From Treponema sp. (lineage in GTDB: Bacteria > Spirochaetota > Spirochaetia > Treponematales > Breznakiellaceae): a stretch of DNA of 40,627 nucleotides. The translations under genes and the position numbers were made by a program. The notes under the pieces are model-generated. The model was not told the origin of the DNA. It made no database searches and was given only the letters and a program-made list of their open reading frames with translations. The DNA lies in assembly GCA_009777735.1 (NCBI GenBank), contig WRLF01000019.1, positions 1-40,627 on the forward strand. Reading direction: 5' to 3'. This document shows positions 16,258 through 27,516 of the stretch, in pieces (positions within the stretch are counted from its first letter, which is position 1; each line of letters begins with the position of its first letter).

Positions 16258-17214
16258 ATGTTATTATTAGTATTTTTAGTAATAAGTGTTTTGGGGTGCA
16301 ATGAAAATACAAGCAGGGAAATAACCGACCGGTCGGGAAGGACTGTAACCATCAGCGGCCCGGTAAACAGAATCATTTCTACCGCTCCTTCCAACACGGA
16401 AATAATAACCGATCTGGGACTTGCACACAAGCTTGTTGCCATAGACCGTCATTCAGCAAATATCCGGGCACCCGCCGGGTACCCGGATATCCCCGGAGGA
16501 CTCCCTCTGCTGGACTTTTTCTACCCCGATGCCGAGGTGATAATCGGCCTTAAGCCAGATTTAGTAGTTGCAAGCGGTCATAACCCCACCGGATCCGGCG
16601 AAGACCCCTTCCGTCTGCTGAGCGAAGCAGGAATTCCCGTCGTGTATGTTCCCATGAGCAGAAGCATTGATGACATTTATGAAGACATCATTTTTATTGC
16701 AGGTATTATGCAAGTACAGGAAAAGGGAGAAGTATTAATTTCGTCAATGAAAGAACAAATTCAGGATATTAAAGAATCAATCTCTACTCACTCTCAACTC
16801 CCAGCTCCCCCTTCCGTTTATTTTGAAATATCCGCCGCACCGGAAATGATGACATTTGGCAGAGACAGTTTTATTGACAGCATGATTTCTGTAATCGGCG
16901 CGGTAAATATTTTTGCAAACGATAACTGGCTGGTTACTCCCGGCGCAGAGTCTATTATAAACCGCAACCCAGATGTGATTCTTACCAATGTAAATTATAT
17001 CGATGACCCCATCGAAGAAATAAAAAACAGGCCCGGCTTTAGTCATATTAACGCCGTTATCAATAACCGTATCTACCAAATCGACACCGATTCCTCGGTG
17101 CGGTCTTCGGCACGAATTATTACCGCCTTGCGGCAAATGGCAGAAGCTGTCTATCCGGAGGAGAACCTCGGCTCTGAGGAGCCTCGGCGGAGGATTTCGG
17201 AGTTGTATGACTAA
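16258..17214 (+). CDS. btuF: Cobalamin ABC transporter substrate-binding lipoprotein BtuF
   Basis: A 318-residue BtuF/FhuD-type periplasmic binding protein of the two-lobe, helical-hinge class. The N-terminus is a short lipoprotein signal (LVISVLGC, C14), with no in-frame start farther upstream. The family pattern is clear: ITDRSGRTVTISGPVNRIIS, NTEIITDLGLAHKLVAID, KPDLVVASG, IPVVYVP and NPDVILTN. It would deliver B12 to BtuC. It overlaps btuC by 8 bp, so translation is probably coupled. The linker around residues 176-186 (ESISTHSQLPAPPS) is encoded by a run of 7-bp repeats, an unusual in-frame insertion. An iron-chelate substrate is possible for this fold, but the riboswitch favours B12. Confidence 0.88.
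   Translation: MLLLVFLVISVLGCNENTSREITDRSGRTVTISGPVNRIISTAPSNTEIITDLGLAHKLVAIDRHSANIRAPAGYPDIPGGLPLLDFFYPDAEVIIGLKPDLVVASGHNPTGSGEDPFRLLSEAGIPVVYVPMSRSIDDIYEDIIFIAGIMQVQEKGEVLISSMKEQIQDIKESISTHSQLPAPPSVYFEISAAPEMMTFGRDSFIDSMISVIGAVNIFANDNWLVTPGAESIINRNPDVILTNVNYIDDPIEEIKNRPGFSHINAVINNRIYQIDTDSSVRSSARIITALRQMAEAVYPEENLGSEEPRRRISELYD
16784..16811 (+). repeat. 7-bp-period repeat inside btuF
   Basis: Four degenerate heptamers are read in a row: CTACTCA, CTCTCAA, CTCCCAG, CTCCCCC. They encode Ser/Thr/Gln/Pro-rich linker residues and keep the frame. Confidence 0.4.
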
Positions 17215-18223
17215 CAGTAAACGTCTTATTATCGGAGCAGCAGCTGCACTTGCAATAATCGCAGCAGCAGCCTCGCTGGGCAGTACGATCATCAGCCCCG
17301 GTGATACCGTCATGATTATACTGCATAATATTTTCAGGATACCTCTGCCATCAAATATTGACCCAAGAAATATTTCCATTGTATGGCTGCTGCGGCTGCC
17401 CCGTGTACTGCTGGCTTTTCTTGCCGGGGGCTGCCTTGCCGTCAGCGGTGCGGTTTGCCAGTCTATTTTGCGAAACCCCCTTGCTTCACCCTACATCCTG
17501 GGTATTTCTTCGGGCGCATCTCTTGGCGCAGGGTTAATCATCATTTCAGGAATAACATTTCCCCTGCTGGCCGGCTTAACCCTGCCGCTTGCCGGTTTTA
17601 TATTCGGACTTATGACTGTATTTATCGTTGCTGCTTTTTCATCACGAGTAGACAAATCGATGTCGAGTAACACGATTATCCTCTGCGGCATGGTTTTTTC
17701 ACTGTTCCTCAACGCACTGCTTACCATGTTGAGTGCGCTATTTTCCGATGACCTGCGGCGCATTGTAATATGGCAGATGGGAAGTTTTGCCATGCGCGGC
17801 TGGTCGTATGTCAGGCTGCTGCTGCCGTTCATGATTATCGGTTTAATCGGGGTTATCCGCAATGTAAAAGAAATGGATATTGTAACCTTCGGCGATGAGC
17901 AGGCACAATCAGCCGGGGTGGAAGCAGGAGCCTTGCGAAAAAAGTTATTGGCGTTTACGGCAGTTTTAACAGGAGCCACAGTCGCGCTCAGCGGCGTTAT
18001 TGGTTTCGTAGACCTTATTGCCCCGCATGCCGCACGGAGAATCACCGGCTCGCGTCACAAATACCTGATCCCCATGGCATTTATTCTCGGTGGTTCGCTG
18101 ATGGTGATAACAGACCTTATCGCCAGAACTGTCATTTCGCCTTCGGAACTGCCTGTGGGGGCAATCACCGCCCTTATCGGCGCACCCTTTTTCGCATGGA
18201 TATATTTTCGAGGTAAAAGGTAA
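17207..18223 (+). CDS. btuC: Cobalamin ABC transporter permease BtuC
   Basis: A 338-residue FecCD-family permease with about ten membrane helices. Typical landmarks are LRLPRVLLAFLAGGCLAVSGAVCQSILRNPLASPYILGISSGASLGA, VVxxGALRKKL-like cytoplasmic turns, and near the end GFVDLIAPHAARRITGSRHKYLIP with DLIARTVISPSELPVGAITALIGAPFF. It forms the B12 channel with BtuD. It starts inside the end of btuF and ends 4 bp before btuD, so the three are co-translated. The length is normal. Confidence 0.93.
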   Translation: MTNSKRLIIGAAAALAIIAAAASLGSTIISPGDTVMIILHNIFRIPLPSNIDPRNISIVWLLRLPRVLLAFLAGGCLAVSGAVCQSILRNPLASPYILGISSGASLGAGLIIISGITFPLLAGLTLPLAGFIFGLMTVFIVAAFSSRVDKSMSSNTIILCGMVFSLFLNALLTMLSALFSDDLRRIVIWQMGSFAMRGWSYVRLLLPFMIIGLIGVIRNVKEMDIVTFGDEQAQSAGVEAGALRKKLLAFTAVLTGATVALSGVIGFVDLIAPHAARRITGSRHKYLIPMAFILGGSLMVITDLIARTVISPSELPVGAITALIGAPFFAWIYFRGKR

Positions 18224-18227
18224 GAGG

Positions 18228-18983
18228 ATGTTGGAAGTCAAGGGGTTATATACTGGTTACGGCGGGAAGGATGTAATTCGCGATATTAGTTTTAGTGTTA
18301 ATAAAGGCGAATGTTTGTGCGTACTGGGGCCGAATGGCTGCGGAAAAAGTACTTTGCTTAAAGCAATAGGCCGAATTATAGATTATCGCGGCATTGTTAC
18401 TCTGGACGGCATCGACACCACCGGTATTCCCAGGAAGGAATTCGCGCAAAAAATCGCGGCACTTGGTCAAATTTTCCAGGTTTTATTCCCCTACACGGTG
18501 TATGAAACCGTTTCAATGGGAAGATATGCCTATTCTGAAGGCATTTTAAAGAATCTATCCTCATCTGATAATGACATTGTTGAGGATATAATAAAAAAAC
18601 TGGACATCAACGACATAAAAGAACGCATGATCGACGAACTTTCTGGCGGACAATTACAGAGGGTATTTCTGGCACGGACTCTGGCACAAACCCCCGATGT
18701 AATTCTGCTTGACGAACCGACGAATCACCTGGACCTGAAATATCAAATTGAACTGCTGCATTACCTTAAAAAATGGGTCAGGGGAAATAATAAAATCCTC
18801 ATCAGCGTATTTCACGATATTAACCTTGCCAGGCATTTTGGCGATACGGCGGTTGTAATGGACAATGGCATCATTACCGCATGCGGAACAGTTGCAGAAA
18901 CTTTGACCGGTGAAACATTGCAGCAGGTTTATGGAATAGACATTCGCTCTTTTATGCTGGAATCGCTCAAAAATTGGAAATAA
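18228..18983 (+). CDS. btuD: Cobalamin ABC transporter ATPase BtuD
   Basis: A 251-residue ABC ATPase with Walker A GPNGCGKST, Q-loop near GQIFQ, signature LSGGQLQRV, Walker B VILLDEPTNHLD and a switch histidine (SVFHD). It powers B12 import by BtuC. The start lies 4 bp after the btuC stop with GAGG just before it. It is the last gene of the operon. The 196 bp after it contains AT-rich DNA and the rny promoter, with no clear terminator. Confidence 0.93.
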   Translation: MLEVKGLYTGYGGKDVIRDISFSVNKGECLCVLGPNGCGKSTLLKAIGRIIDYRGIVTLDGIDTTGIPRKEFAQKIAALGQIFQVLFPYTVYETVSMGRYAYSEGILKNLSSSDNDIVEDIIKKLDINDIKERMIDELSGGQLQRVFLARTLAQTPDVILLDEPTNHLDLKYQIELLHYLKKWVRGNNKILISVFHDINLARHFGDTAVVMDNGIITACGTVAETLTGETLQQVYGIDIRSFMLESLKNWK

Positions 18984-19072
18984 TACGCTTTTTTTGTCCA
19001 AATTGAAAAATCTTCTCGCTTACTTACCCTGTCTTTTTTCTCCTTTTTAGCTTTTTTTTGCCCGATTTTGGC

Positions 19073-19102
19073 TTGACAATCATCCCTATTTTCGGGTATC
19101 CT
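19073..19102 (+). promoter_or_regulatory. Promoter of the rny-gyrB unit
   Basis: TTGACA (19073-19078) is followed by 18 nt and TATCCT (19097-19102). The leader would be about 70 nt, with a weak GGTAAGGGG-type ribosome site before the rny ATG. Confidence 0.55.
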
Positions 19103-19179
19103 CATTAATAGTAGAAAAAGGCTTTAAAATTGAAGCTAGGGCATCTTAGGAAGCCCAATAATCGGTAAGGGGTATAGCT

Positions 19180-20712
19180 ATGGCTAACTGGATATGGTAT
19201 ATTATCCTCCCTCTTGCCGGGTTGACCTTAGGCTGGACAATTAGATGGCTGTATGCCAGATTTCAACTTACGTCGTCGGAGTTGCGTGCCGAACGTATAA
19301 AACAGGATGCGATAAAAGAAGCTGAAGCTAAAAGAAAGGAAATCCTTCTTGAGGCAAAAGAAAAAGTTATCCAGGAAAGGAACCAGCAGGAGATAGATAC
19401 CCGGGAACGCAGGGCTGAATTACAGCGGCTTGAACGTCGTGTTGTACAAAAAGAAGATGCATTAGATAAAAAAGTTGCTCAGATTGAACGGACAGAACAA
19501 CAACTCGCCGGTAAGGAAAAGGTATTTCAGGAGCGTGAAGATGCCATCTCAAAGGAAGAACAACGTTACCGGGCTGAATTGGAACGAATTTCCGGTTTAA
19601 GCGCCGATGAAGCAAAAGCGCTCATCATCAAGGACATGGAAAGCGAAGCAAAACATGATGCACAGTCGCTAATCAACAAGATTGAGCAGGAAGCAAACCT
19701 TGCCGGTGAGAAAAAGGCAAGAGATATACTGGTTTCTACCATTCAGCGCTTTGCCAGCGAAGTAACCGGCGATGTTACAGTAACAACCGTAACCCTGCCT
19801 AACGATGAAATGAAAGGCCGGATTATCGGGCGCGAGGGGCGGAATATCCGGACCCTGGAGACCCTGACCGGCGTTGACATCATCATTGACGACACACCTG
19901 AGGCGGTCGTTATTTCGTGCTTTGACCCGGTCAGACGGGAAATCGCCCGGCTGGCCCTGGAACGGCTCATTCTGGATGGACGCATACACCCGGCGCGTAT
20001 TGAGGAGATTGTTTCCAAGGTAAGCAAAGAAATTTCCCAGAAGATATTTGAAGAAGGGGAAAAGGTACTTTTTGACCTGGGCATTCACAATATAAAACAA
20101 GATGCCATTCGTGCCCTGGGACGGCTGTATTTCCGCACCAGTTACGGTCAGAATGTGCTGAACCATTCCAGAGAAGTGGCGGTTATCGCGGGAATGCTTG
20201 CCGCCGAAATCGGCTGCAACCGTGATTTGGCCAAGCGCGCAGCGCTGCTGCACGACATTGGCAAGGGAGTTGATTCGGATTCAGACCTCAACCATGCGGA
20301 AATTGGCATGGACATGGCCCGCAAAATGGGTGAAGACGCACGGGTAATAAACGCCATCGGCAGCCATCACGGTGACATAGAGCCTTCCTGTCCTGAAGCA
20401 GTACTCGTTCAGATCGCTGATGCCATTTCTGCAGCCAGGCCCGGTGCCCGCAAGGAAACTCTTGACAACTATATAAAACGCCTTGAAAACCTTGAAGGTG
20501 TGGCAAAGGATTTTGCCGGTGTTGCCAATGCGTATGCGATTCAGGCGGGACGCGAGCTTCGCATTATGGTTAATAACGAAACGGTTAGTGATAACCAGTC
20601 ACGCGACCTTGCCAAGGAAATCGCAAAAAAAATCGAAACCGATTTACGCTATCCGGGCAGGATCAAAGTAACCATTATCAGGGAGACAAGGATTACCGAA
20701 TATGCTCGGTAA
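19180..20712 (+). CDS. rny: Ribonuclease Y
   Basis: A 510-residue membrane-anchored endoribonuclease that initiates mRNA decay. It has one N-terminal membrane helix (residues 3-22), a long charged coiled coil to about 140, a KH domain around LPNDEMKGRIIGREGRNIRTLETLTGVDIIID, and an HD domain with HDIGKG and SHHGD. The length matches the family. gyrB follows after 6 bp. Confidence 0.96.
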   Translation: MANWIWYIILPLAGLTLGWTIRWLYARFQLTSSELRAERIKQDAIKEAEAKRKEILLEAKEKVIQERNQQEIDTRERRAELQRLERRVVQKEDALDKKVAQIERTEQQLAGKEKVFQEREDAISKEEQRYRAELERISGLSADEAKALIIKDMESEAKHDAQSLINKIEQEANLAGEKKARDILVSTIQRFASEVTGDVTVTTVTLPNDEMKGRIIGREGRNIRTLETLTGVDIIIDDTPEAVVISCFDPVRREIARLALERLILDGRIHPARIEEIVSKVSKEISQKIFEEGEKVLFDLGIHNIKQDAIRALGRLYFRTSYGQNVLNHSREVAVIAGMLAAEIGCNRDLAKRAALLHDIGKGVDSDSDLNHAEIGMDMARKMGEDARVINAIGSHHGDIEPSCPEAVLVQIADAISAARPGARKETLDNYIKRLENLEGVAKDFAGVANAYAIQAGRELRIMVNNETVSDNQSRDLAKEIAKKIETDLRYPGRIKVTIIRETRITEYAR

Positions 20713-23519
<2,807 letters not shown>

Positions 23520-23543
23520 ATAATGGATTTTATCTAAAAAATG

Positions 23544-23556
23544 GGTGACTGTCACC
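23544..23556. promoter_or_regulatory. 13-bp palindrome between divergent uppP and the CofE-family gene
   Basis: GGTGACTGTCACC is a perfect palindrome around a central T. Relatives occur at 6554-6566, 30914-30926, 38681-38693 and 39841-39854. It could be a regulator site or a small dispersed repeat; no regulator can be named. Confidence 0.4.
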
Positions 23557-23579
23557 TGCTATTATGCTAGACTTATACC

Positions 23580-24782
23580 ATGAGAGTTATTGGAACAAGA
23601 GCGTTTGGTCTACGGACACCCATTATCAGGGAGACCGATGATTTGGTAACCGTTGTATGCCAATCGGTAAAAGATGCGGTTGAACATGAAAAAGTCATCA
23701 TTAATGACGGTGATATTATCGGGATAACCGAGGCAGTGGTAGCGCGCTCACAGGGAAATTATGCGTCCGTTGACCATATTGCCGCCGATGTACGGGCAAA
23801 AATTGACGGCGGTCATGCCGGTGTTGTTTTTCCGATTTTAAGCAGAAACCGCTTTGCCATGCTGCTCAAAGGTATTGCACGAGGCGTAAAAAAAGTGACT
23901 GTTCAGCTCAGTTATCCGGCGGATGAAGTGGGTAACCAGCTTATCTCATGGGAAGATGTTGATGACAAAAAACTAAATCCGTATTCTGACTGCCTGTGTG
24001 AGTCTGAGTACCGCCGTCTTTTTGGCAATGAAATAAAACACCGGTTTACCGGTATAGATTATGTTTCCTATTATAAATCGTTAGGCGACAATATCGACAT
24101 TATTCTCTGCGCCGATCCCAAACGCATACTTGAATATACCGATCAGGTTATTGCCGCCGATATTCACACCAGATTCAGAACAAAACGGGCGTTAACTGCC
24201 GCCGGTGCAAAAAAAGTTATCGGGATTGATGAAATTCTGACACAACCGGTGCGCCTCAACGATGGAGACTCAGGCAGTGGGTATAATGAACAGTACGGTC
24301 TGCTGGGTTCAAACAAAGCGTCAGAAGAACGGGTAAAATTGTTTCCCCGTGACTGTAGTGATTTTGTTGAAAAAATGCAGCAGGCGCTGCGGAAGCTGAC
24401 GGGAAAAACGGTAGAGGTCCTTGTGTACGGGGACGGCGGGTTTAAGGATCCGGTCGGCGGCATTTGGGAATTAGCCGATCCGGTAATTTCGCCGGCGTAT
24501 ACTTCCGGTTTAACGGGAACGCCAAACGAATTAAAGCTAAAATACATTGCTGACAATGATTTTGCTCATCTTTCTCAGGACGAGGCACGCACCGCCATCG
24601 AGCAGGCCATACGGGCAAAAGCCGGACGCAATCAAATGGGTAAGATGGAATCCGAAGGAACCACGCCGCGGCAGCTCACCGATCTGCTTGGCAGCCTGTG
24701 CGATCTGGTCAGCGGTTCAGGCGACAAGGGTACGCCAATTGTGCTGATACAGGGATATTTTGATAATTACTCCAATGGGTAA
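23580..24782 (+). CDS. CofE/FbiB-family protein (F420-0:glutamate ligase-like)
   Basis: A 400-residue protein of the CofE ligase family, which adds glutamate to coenzyme F420-0 in archaea and actinobacteria. Family features include an N-terminal VIGTRAFGLRTPIIRETDDL..., DGDIIGITEAVVARSQGNY, and a later YGDGGFKDPVGGIWELADP. Spirochaetes are not known to make F420 and no other F420 gene is visible here, so the actual reaction is probably different. No ribosome site is evident. The frame overlaps the next gene by 8-23 bp, depending on that gene's start. Confidence 0.8.
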   Translation: MRVIGTRAFGLRTPIIRETDDLVTVVCQSVKDAVEHEKVIINDGDIIGITEAVVARSQGNYASVDHIAADVRAKIDGGHAGVVFPILSRNRFAMLLKGIARGVKKVTVQLSYPADEVGNQLISWEDVDDKKLNPYSDCLCESEYRRLFGNEIKHRFTGIDYVSYYKSLGDNIDIILCADPKRILEYTDQVIAADIHTRFRTKRALTAAGAKKVIGIDEILTQPVRLNDGDSGSGYNEQYGLLGSNKASEERVKLFPRDCSDFVEKMQQALRKLTGKTVEVLVYGDGGFKDPVGGIWELADPVISPAYTSGLTGTPNELKLKYIADNDFAHLSQDEARTAIEQAIRAKAGRNQMGKMESEGTTPRQLTDLLGSLCDLVSGSGDKGTPIVLIQGYFDNYSNG

Positions 24783-26022
24783 TATAAGTAAATTTAAAAA
24801 GAGGTTCCTTGCAATTTCAGTAATTGCGTTGGTCATGTTTGGCTGTATTGGCTATAATGTTGTCAAAGGCATTGAGGAAGATCAAAGGCTGCAAAGAGAA
24901 CTGCTTGAACTACAAGAAATGGAAATTGATATTGCTCGATTAAAATTGCTTGAACAGGCGGAACTCCTTTTCAAAGGTTATTATTACGATGAAGCTCTGG
25001 CACTGTTAACCGAGAACACAGGATTGGTTAACGAAACAACTGCAGAACTTGCAAAAAGAATTAACCATGAAAAAAACAACCTTGTGTTATATGAAGATAC
25101 GGTACAGCATATTTTCTTCCACAGTTTGATTTTGTATCCGGAATATCTTATTCCCAACCTCAATGTTTCAGGCGGACAATTTAACGAAGGATTCGTTTTT
25201 CAAAGGGAATTGATCAGGATTTTACCGCAATTACTGGAAAGGGGCTATGTTTTATACAATGTAAATGACGTATTCGGAAAAGATATAAACGGTATTATGC
25301 GGCAAAAAGAAATTTATCTGCCTGAAGGAAAACACCCGCTCATAATTTCAATGGATGATCCTTCATACCATTACGGAATCGGATTAGCACATCGAATGAT
25401 ACTGGACGAAAACGGAAAACTTGCAACAGAAGTTATAACACCTCAAGGAGAAGCAATCGTAACCTACGACGGCGATGTTATGCTTGTAATTAACAACTTT
25501 GTTGATGAACATCCGGATTTTTCTTTCAGAGGGCATAAAGGCATTATCGCTACCACCGGGTTTTTTGGATTTCTGGGACATAAGCTTGATACAGACGAAT
25601 CCAAACAACGGGCAACGGCAGTTGCCGGCAAACTTAAGGAAACAGGATGGATATTTGCAAGCCATAGTTACGGCCACACAAGGGTGGGGTTCTGGGGACC
25701 CGGCAGCAACGCAGGTAATATAACCAGAGATACCGCACGGTGGCAGGAAGTAATAGAACCAATTACAGGCACCACAAACATTTTCGTAGCGCCCTTTGGT
25801 TATACGCTGTCCGGAGCCGCAATGGATGTAATTTTGAATAACGGATTTAATATATATTGCAATGTCGTTGCCAGCCAAAGAATATCGGTTAATGACCGGT
25901 ACGCATTGATGGGCAGGATAGAAATTGGCGGCTATGCATTGGAATTCTATAAAAGTACCCTGGATAGACTGTTTTTTGATGTAGACAGCGTCAAAGACAG
26001 CCATAGACCAGGATTGAGATGA
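24775..26022 (+). CDS. Polysaccharide deacetylase family protein, membrane-anchored
   Basis: A 415-residue protein with an N-terminal membrane anchor or lipobox-like segment (FLAISVIALVMFGC), a coiled stretch (EDQRLQRELLELQEMEID), and a NodB-like domain. The metal-binding SHSYGH matches the canonical S/NHTxxH motif, and SMDDP supplies the acidic residue. These enzymes remove acetyl groups from cell-wall or capsular sugars. I took ATG 24775. A TTG at 24760 has a better-placed AGGGA ribosome site and would add five residues. The last 32 bp of the gene (25988-26019) are repeated at 27055-27086. The GT2 gene that follows may act in the same surface-polysaccharide pathway. Confidence 0.8.
   Translation: MGNISKFKKRFLAISVIALVMFGCIGYNVVKGIEEDQRLQRELLELQEMEIDIARLKLLEQAELLFKGYYYDEALALLTENTGLVNETTAELAKRINHEKNNLVLYEDTVQHIFFHSLILYPEYLIPNLNVSGGQFNEGFVFQRELIRILPQLLERGYVLYNVNDVFGKDINGIMRQKEIYLPEGKHPLIISMDDPSYHYGIGLAHRMILDENGKLATEVITPQGEAIVTYDGDVMLVINNFVDEHPDFSFRGHKGIIATTGFFGFLGHKLDTDESKQRATAVAGKLKETGWIFASHSYGHTRVGFWGPGSNAGNITRDTARWQEVIEPITGTTNIFVAPFGYTLSGAAMDVILNNGFNIYCNVVASQRISVNDRYALMGRIEIGGYALEFYKSTLDRLFFDVDSVKDSHRPGLR
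25988..26019 (+). repeat. 32-bp direct repeat, copy A (end of deacetylase gene)
   Basis: It is identical, over 32 of 32 bases, to 27055-27086. Copy A is the coding end of the deacetylase gene, including its stop codon. The two copies flank the GT2 gene. Confidence 0.85.
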
Positions 26023-26035
26023 TGAGGTTCATTAA

Positions 26036-26974
26036 ATGCATCAAAACACACAACCATACTTATCACTTGTTGTACCCTGTTATAACGAAGAAGCTGTTAT
26101 TCAATTGTTTTATGAACAAGCCATTAAAACATGTACGTCAATTAATACGCCATTCGAAATAATTTTTGTTGATGACGGTTCAAAAGATGACACGCTTAAA
26201 ATAGTACGGCAGACTGCAAATAAAGATGCTCGTGTTCGTTATGTTTCTTTTTCACGGAATTTTGGAAAGGAAGCGGCCCTGCTTGCCGGTCTGCAGGCAG
26301 TTCGCGGTGAATATATCGTAACGATAGATGCAGACGGTCAGGATCCGTTATCTCTTATTCCGCAAATGCTGGAGGTTGTCGTATCGCAAGGGTACGACTG
26401 TGCCGGGGCCAGGCGGATAAACCGTAAAGGAGAACCTCCGGTTCGGTCCTTTTTTGCCCGGCGGTTTTACAGGCTAATGAAAAAAATCGCCGACATAGAA
26501 GTTGTTGACGGAGCCAGGGATTTCCGTCTAATGAACAGAAAGTATCTTGAAGCGGTTTTATCCATGCCGGAACGCAACAGGTTTTCAAAAGGTATATTCC
26601 CCTGGCTTGGTTTCAGAACAAAATGGTTAGAATATGAAAATATAGAAAGGGTTACAGGTAAAACGCGATGGTCATTCTGGAAATTGTTTACATATTCTCT
26701 TGACGGCATAATCGCCTTTTCCTCAAAACCGCTTGCTATTGCGTCAATTCTGGGAATTGTGTTATTTCTGGTGGCATTATCATTTATCATATTTATTGTC
26801 ATCCGCAGGCTCGTATACGGGGATCCTGTTGCCGGCTGGGCGTCAACAATCAGTGTTATCCTTTTTTGTTCAGGCATTCAGCTTTTTACGACCGGTATTC
26901 TGGGGCAATATTTGGCAAAAATATATACCGAAGTAAAACAGCGGCCCCATTTTATTGTGAAAGAGGCAGGGTAA
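26036..26974 (+). CDS. GT2 glycosyltransferase with C-terminal membrane helices (GtrB/DPM-like)
   Basis: A 312-residue family-2 glycosyltransferase. The catalytic domain has SLVVPCYNEEAVI, EIIFVDDGSKDDT, SFSRNFGKEAALLAGL and the metal-binding DADGQDP. Two C-terminal membrane helices (residues 235-260 and 270-290) follow. Such proteins move a sugar from a nucleotide donor onto undecaprenyl phosphate on the inner side of the membrane. The substrate is unknown. It starts 13 bp after the deacetylase gene and is bounded by a 32-bp direct repeat, so the pair may have arisen or moved together. Confidence 0.88.
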   Translation: MHQNTQPYLSLVVPCYNEEAVIQLFYEQAIKTCTSINTPFEIIFVDDGSKDDTLKIVRQTANKDARVRYVSFSRNFGKEAALLAGLQAVRGEYIVTIDADGQDPLSLIPQMLEVVVSQGYDCAGARRINRKGEPPVRSFFARRFYRLMKKIADIEVVDGARDFRLMNRKYLEAVLSMPERNRFSKGIFPWLGFRTKWLEYENIERVTGKTRWSFWKLFTYSLDGIIAFSSKPLAIASILGIVLFLVALSFIIFIVIRRLVYGDPVAGWASTISVILFCSGIQLFTTGILGQYLAKIYTEVKQRPHFIVKEAG

Positions 26975-26994
26975 TTATTTTTAAATACCATATT

Positions 26995-27054
26995 CACATA
27001 TGGGCGCTTGGAGCATCCGCCCGCTTTACCGTGGGAGTGTGGATGGGAAATTTT
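26995..27054 (+). pseudogene. 60-bp fragment of pbpC
   Basis: The DNA matches pbpC 29104-29163 at 59 of 60 positions (difference at 27012) and would encode HIWALGASARFTVGVWMGNF. It is fused directly to the 32-bp deacetylase repeat at 27055 and is not in frame with it. Homology to pbpC fades, with mismatches, just upstream. It is a recombination scar, not a gene. Confidence 0.8.
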
Positions 27055-27086
27055 GCGTCAAAGACAGCCATAGACCAGGATTGAGA
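27055..27086 (+). repeat. 32-bp direct repeat, copy B
   Basis: An exact copy of the deacetylase gene end (25988-26019), placed after the pbpC fragment. The flanks on either side do not match those of copy A. Confidence 0.85.
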
Positions 27087-27092
27087 AGGTGA

Positions 27093-27278
27093 TCAGGCGA
27101 TTATGTTAACCCGCTGCCCCAGATTGGGGTCGAGTATCGTATGTGCAGAGGCAATGAGTTCTTCCACTGCAACAGCCTGTTCTCTTGCGATTTCAAGACT
27201 CATTTCTTGAACCTGCATGGCTGCCTGTTCTTGCAACATGGTCTGACTGTAGCTTGTTATAGTTGATTGTACTTCCAT
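27093..27278 (-). CDS. YjfB-like putative motility protein
   Basis: A 61-residue helical protein: MEVQSTITSYSQTMLQEQAA, then MQVQEMSLEIAREQAVAVEELIASAH and a C-terminal DPNLGQRVNIIA. This matches the small YjfB family found in flagellated bacteria, thought to be linked to motility. No ribosome site is visible. It sits alone on the minus strand between the recombination scar and pbpC. Confidence 0.7.
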   Translation of the reverse strand: MEVQSTITSYSQTMLQEQAAMQVQEMSLEIAREQAVAVEELIASAHTILDPNLGQRVNIIA

Positions 27279-27516
27279 ATAATCATTATCGGCTGATATT
27301 ATTTTTCTTTAAAGAAATATTCTGTCTACTTGGATTCTGTCTGCAAACCCAGCCACTTGGCGGGCAGGCACTATTTTATATCAAAGCGTTTTTCAACCGC
27401 GGAGAAGCGTACATGGAAAAACACGACTACGAAAACAGATAAAAAATTTATAGAGAGTTCTCTTCTTTAATAATAGTGCATATTCCTCTACAGCTAAATA
27501 CTGAGTATACTACCCT
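27279..27516. other. Intergenic region before pbpC
   Basis: It holds AT-rich DNA with a short palindrome (AGAGAGTTCTCT) and a TATACT at 27506-27511, 5 nt before the pbpC ATG. I see no further gene. Confidence 0.4.

Noticed and set aside
17491..18045. Minus-strand 184-codon open frame
   Set aside because: Antisense to btuC and without a ribosome site or family pattern.
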